This document shows, piece by piece, positions 61,635 through 64,000 of a stretch of DNA of 64,000 nucleotides (the first letter of the stretch is position 1; each line of letters opens with the position of its first letter). The translations under genes and the position numbers were made by a program. Below the pieces are notes generated by a model. The model was given only the letters and a program-made list of their open reading frames with translations. It had not been told where the DNA came from and made no database searches. Location of the stretch: contig NZ_JADJTF010000001.1 in the NCBI RefSeq assembly GCF_016711335.1, forward strand, positions 2,604,001-2,668,000, written 5' to 3'. Origin of the DNA: Thiofilum sp. (GTDB lineage Bacteria; Pseudomonadota; Gammaproteobacteria; Thiotrichales; Thiotrichaceae).

Positions 61635-62482
61635 ACCGTCACTCCCTTGAGTTCGGAACGACGATGAGCCGCCCAATGTTGTAATCCATTGATAATCAGC
61701 AGAAGTACAAACGAAACCACCAACATGACTGCCGCAATAGCCGTTGCTCCGGCTACATCAAATTGTTCTAAATGAGTAATAATCAACAGGGGAGTGATTT
61801 CGGACACCATTGGTATATTGCCCGCAATAAAGATCACCGAACCATACTCACCCACCGCCCGCGCAAAAGCTAAGGCAAATCCGGTTAAGATCGCGGGTAG
61901 TAAAGCAGGTGCGATAATATGAAGCACGGTTTGGAGGCGTGATGCACCGAGCGTAGTTGCGGCTTCTTCATAATCAATGCTCAATTCTTGTAAAACAGGT
62001 TGCACGGTACGTACTACAAACGGCAAGCCTATAAAAGTGAGCGCGACTAAAATACCTAAAGGAGTAAAGGCGACTTGAATACCCAAAGGGTCTAGTAAGC
62101 TACCTATCCAACCATTGGGTGCATAGATCGCTGATAGGGTAATGCCCGCCACTGCTGTTGGCAAAGCAAACGGTAGATCGATTAAAGCATCAACAAAACG
62201 CTTACCTGTAAACTCATAACGCACTAGCACCCAAGCCAGCAATAAACCAAAGACCACATTGATGCAGGCAGCTATTAGCGAGGTAAAAAAGGATACTTTA
62301 TAGGAGGCTACGACTTGAGGAGCGCTAATCGTTTTCCAAAAACTCGTCCAGTCCATCGTAAAGGCTTCAATAAATACCGCAGCGAGCGGAATTAAAACGA
62401 TCAAAGATAAATAAACAAGGGTATAGCCTAAGGTTAGATTAAAACCGGGGAGTACTTTTCTAAGCGATGCTGATTGGGCCAT
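61631..62482 (-). CDS. cysT: Sulfate ABC transporter permease CysT
   Basis: A 283-residue permease (CysU in E. coli naming). Helices start at LGYTLVYLSLIVLIPLAAVF; motif IDLPFALPTAVAGITL and coupling sequence DYEEAATTLGASRLQTVLHI; FARAVGEYGSVIFIAGN. It pairs with CysW to form the membrane channel for sulfate or thiosulfate. Confidence 0.96.
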   Translation of the reverse strand: MAQSASLRKVLPGFNLTLGYTLVYLSLIVLIPLAAVFIEAFTMDWTSFWKTISAPQVVASYKVSFFTSLIAACINVVFGLLLAWVLVRYEFTGKRFVDALIDLPFALPTAVAGITLSAIYAPNGWIGSLLDPLGIQVAFTPLGILVALTFIGLPFVVRTVQPVLQELSIDYEEAATTLGASRLQTVLHIIAPALLPAILTGFALAFARAVGEYGSVIFIAGNIPMVSEITPLLIITHLEQFDVAGATAIAAVMLVVSFVLLLIINGLQHWAAHRRSELKGVTV

Positions 62483-62555
62483 TGAGTCTCTCGTCTTGTA
62501 CGGTGCTAGTTAACTGTGTTGGGGCTGCTATCTATGGGTTTAACCTTTGAAACAT

Positions 62556-62589
62556 GCGCAGGGGCAAACACGTTGGTTTGCCCCTGCGC
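62556..62589 (-). promoter_or_regulatory. Strong hairpin between sbp and cysT
   Basis: A perfect 14-bp stem GCGCAGGGGCAAAC / GTTTGCCCCTGCGC with a 6-base loop, 21 bases after the sbp stop on the minus strand, without a T-tract. It probably stabilises the 3' end of the sbp segment or partly terminates, allowing more binding protein than permease. Confidence 0.75.
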
Positions 62590-62609
62590 TTAATGGCTAA
62601 CTAATACCG

Positions 62610-63629
62610 TTATTGGGCTACTTTGATTTGATCAAAGATACCGCCATTGCTGAAGTGTTTAGCTTGTACTTGCTCCCAAGTGCCAAATAGCTCGGCTAAG
62701 GTAAATAGCTTCACCTGACCAAAGTTAGCTTGATGTTTAGCAAAGGCGGCTTTGTCGCGTGGGCGGAAATAATGTTTGCCAATAATGTCCTGCACTTCGG
62801 GGGTGTATAAATATTCTAGGTAAGCTTTAGCGACTGCTTCAGTGCCATGTTTTTTGGCATATTTTTCTACCACCGTGACGGGTGGCTCAGCTAAAATCGA
62901 CAAAGACGGTGTGACGATTTCATAGTTACCTTTGCCTAATTCATTGAGTACTAAGTAGGCTTCATTTTCCCAAGTGATCAGTACATCGCCGACATTGCGT
63001 TGGGTGAACGTGGTAGTAGAGCCACGCGCTCCGGTGTCGAGTACTTTTACATTGTCAAAGATTTGTTTAACAAAAGCTTGTGCTTTGGCTTCATTACCAC
63101 CGGGTTGTTTTAAGGCATAACCCCACGCAGCTAAGTAGTTCCAACGTGCACCGCCTGAAGTTTTAGGATTAGGAGTGACTACATTGATACCGGATTTAGC
63201 CAGATCATCCCAGTCTTTAATATTTTTAGGATTACCCTTACGCACTAAAAACACGATAGTAGAAGTGTAAGGAGTGGAGTTTTGTGGCAATAGCTTTTGC
63301 CAGTCTTTAGAGATGAGATTGGCTTTAGCCAGTTCATCAATGTCATAGCCTAGCGCAAGTGTTGCTACATCGCCCTCTAAACCATCGACTAATGCTCGCG
63401 CTTGTTTACCAGAGCCGCCGTGTGAGCGATTAATTTCGAGGTTATCACCCGTTTTCTCTTTCCAATACTTAGTAAAAGCTAAGCCTACGTCTGCATAAAG
63501 CTCACGAGTAGGATCGTAGGAGACGTTTAATAGCGTTACGTCGGCTGCGTGGCTAAATGAACTAAAAGTGTTAATCCCGATAATCAGAGCAGCACCTAAT
63601 AAAGTGCGTTTAAAGTTAGAAAATGCCAT
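62610..63629 (-). CDS. sbp: Periplasmic sulfate-binding protein
   Basis: A 339-residue protein with a signal peptide (MAFSNFKRTLLGAALIIGIN, cleavage near SHAAD). The mature sequence matches Sbp/CysP: LLNVSYDPTRELYADV, INRSHGGSGKQARAL, LALGYDIDELA, NPKTSGGARWNYLAAWGYAL, RNVGDVLITWENEA. The ATG at 63629 is chosen because it starts the signal peptide. It captures sulfate for CysTWA. Sbp and thiosulfate-binding CysP are hard to separate by eye. Confidence 0.95.
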   Translation of the reverse strand: MAFSNFKRTLLGAALIIGINTFSSFSHAADVTLLNVSYDPTRELYADVGLAFTKYWKEKTGDNLEINRSHGGSGKQARALVDGLEGDVATLALGYDIDELAKANLISKDWQKLLPQNSTPYTSTIVFLVRKGNPKNIKDWDDLAKSGINVVTPNPKTSGGARWNYLAAWGYALKQPGGNEAKAQAFVKQIFDNVKVLDTGARGSTTTFTQRNVGDVLITWENEAYLVLNELGKGNYEIVTPSLSILAEPPVTVVEKYAKKHGTEAVAKAYLEYLYTPEVQDIIGKHYFRPRDKAAFAKHQANFGQVKLFTLAELFGTWEQVQAKHFSNGGIFDQIKVAQ

Positions 63630-63885
63630 GTCTAGTATCCTGTAAAGCTGTGAGTAATTGTTTGTGTGAGGAGGATAGTAGAGGGGGCGCTGATTAAAGC
63701 GAACCAAGAAAAATCGCATTGCTTATGCAAAAAAGTGATTTAGAAGGACAGTGTTTAGTCGTTATTGAGATAATAATTCTGTAGAGCTTATAACAAATGG
63801 TGAAATAGATATGCTTTTATATTATTTTTCATGATAAATCAGAGTGATTAGAGTACAGCGTAATAACTCAATTGAGGACACTATA
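63630..63885. other. Divergent regulatory region of sbp and cysteine synthase
   Basis: 256 bases between divergent cysteine-biosynthesis genes. The stretch is AT-rich (63700-63860). CysB-regulated promoters would be expected here, but no reliable CysB site can be called by eye. Confidence 0.5.
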
Positions 63886-64000
63886 ATGTCGCACTGGTTT
63901 AATGATAATTCGCAATCGATTGGCAATACTCCGCTCGTCAAACTCAATCGTGTCATCGGTGATGCAAAAGCTACCGTCTTAGCCAAGATTGAAGGGCGTA
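63886..64000 (+). CDS. cysK: Cysteine synthase, N-terminal part (cut by window end)
   Basis: 38 codons are visible. IGNTPLVKLNRVIG is the N-terminal signature of O-acetylserine sulfhydrylase, a PLP enzyme that makes cysteine from O-acetylserine and sulfide. CysK is favoured over CysM from the opening residues, but the PLP lysine and later motifs lie beyond the window. TTGAGGA gives a Shine-Dalgarno before the ATG. It is divergent from the sulfate transporter operon, a sensible functional pairing. Confidence 0.85.
   Translation, partial: MSHWFNDNSQSIGNTPLVKLNRVIGDAKATVLAKIEGR

Overview
The window looks like chromosomal DNA of a gammaproteobacterium of moderate GC content. Housekeeping clusters typical of that class are present: ndk-rlmN-pilF-rodZ-hisS-yfgM, panBC, accA-tilS, a pqiABC-type lipid-transport operon, and sulfate uptake genes with cysB. 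My impression from family flavour (large MscK-like channel, IorAB-type molybdoenzyme, CbbY-like phosphatase, Sel1, SEFIR and AAA_14 proteins) is a sulfur-oxidising member of the Thiotrichales such as Thiothrix. That is inference; no rRNA gene is present to prove it.

Layout. 1-1260: decayed IS4-family transposase (three frameshifts). 1437-8250: single-gene units (secreted cyclophilin, FAH-family hydrolase, Tat-exported MsrB, AAA_14 ATPase, SEFIR protein, SPOR protein, YqiA-like esterase, TrpD-like protein). 8597-12739: a subtilisin/kexin-like lipoprotein protease followed by a small secreted prodomain-like protein, which is split by a 1270-bp IS4-type element with perfect outer inverted repeats and a 9-bp target duplication. 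12874-16024: Sel1 protein, an unknown, panBC. 16025-21617: minus-strand housekeeping cluster. 21889-23700: HAD phosphatase, an internally deleted IS982-like element, tmRNA and tRNA-Arg(CCT).

23685-37009: a 13.3-kb integrated element in the 3' end of tRNA-Arg. It carries a P4-type tyrosine integrase, a ProQ/FinO RNA chaperone, two AlpA-like regulators, a Mor-like activator, a GpA/HUH rolling-circle replication endonuclease, small membrane proteins, a lytic-transglycosylase-like protein, a membrane-anchored FtsK-type ATPase and a VapBC module. No capsid, tail, relaxase/type IV secretion or filamentous-phage coat set is evident. The combination (rolling-circle Rep, one FtsK motor, a wall-opening enzyme) resembles the logic of actinomycete FtsK/TraB elements or of tailless phages more than classical Gram-negative ICEs. 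It is the best candidate here for an undescribed system. Its right att site lies in the last codons of the neighbouring mechanosensitive channel gene, so integration changed that protein's C-terminus.

36980-45124: large MscS-family channel, a secreted beta-barrel-like protein and a pqi operon in which PqiA is split in two and PqiB carries 18-residue tandem repeats. 45220-52998: unknown protein, ferredoxin-NADP reductase, accA, tilS, an IorAB-type Mo hydroxylase and XdhC. 53115-55183: a Septu (PtuAB) anti-phage module. 55371-57874: RhlB-like DEAD-box helicase and a second ferredoxin-NADP reductase. 57976-64000: Spy-like LTXXQ protein, then (minus strand) sbp-cysTWA-cysB, with the start of a divergent cysteine synthase gene at the window end.
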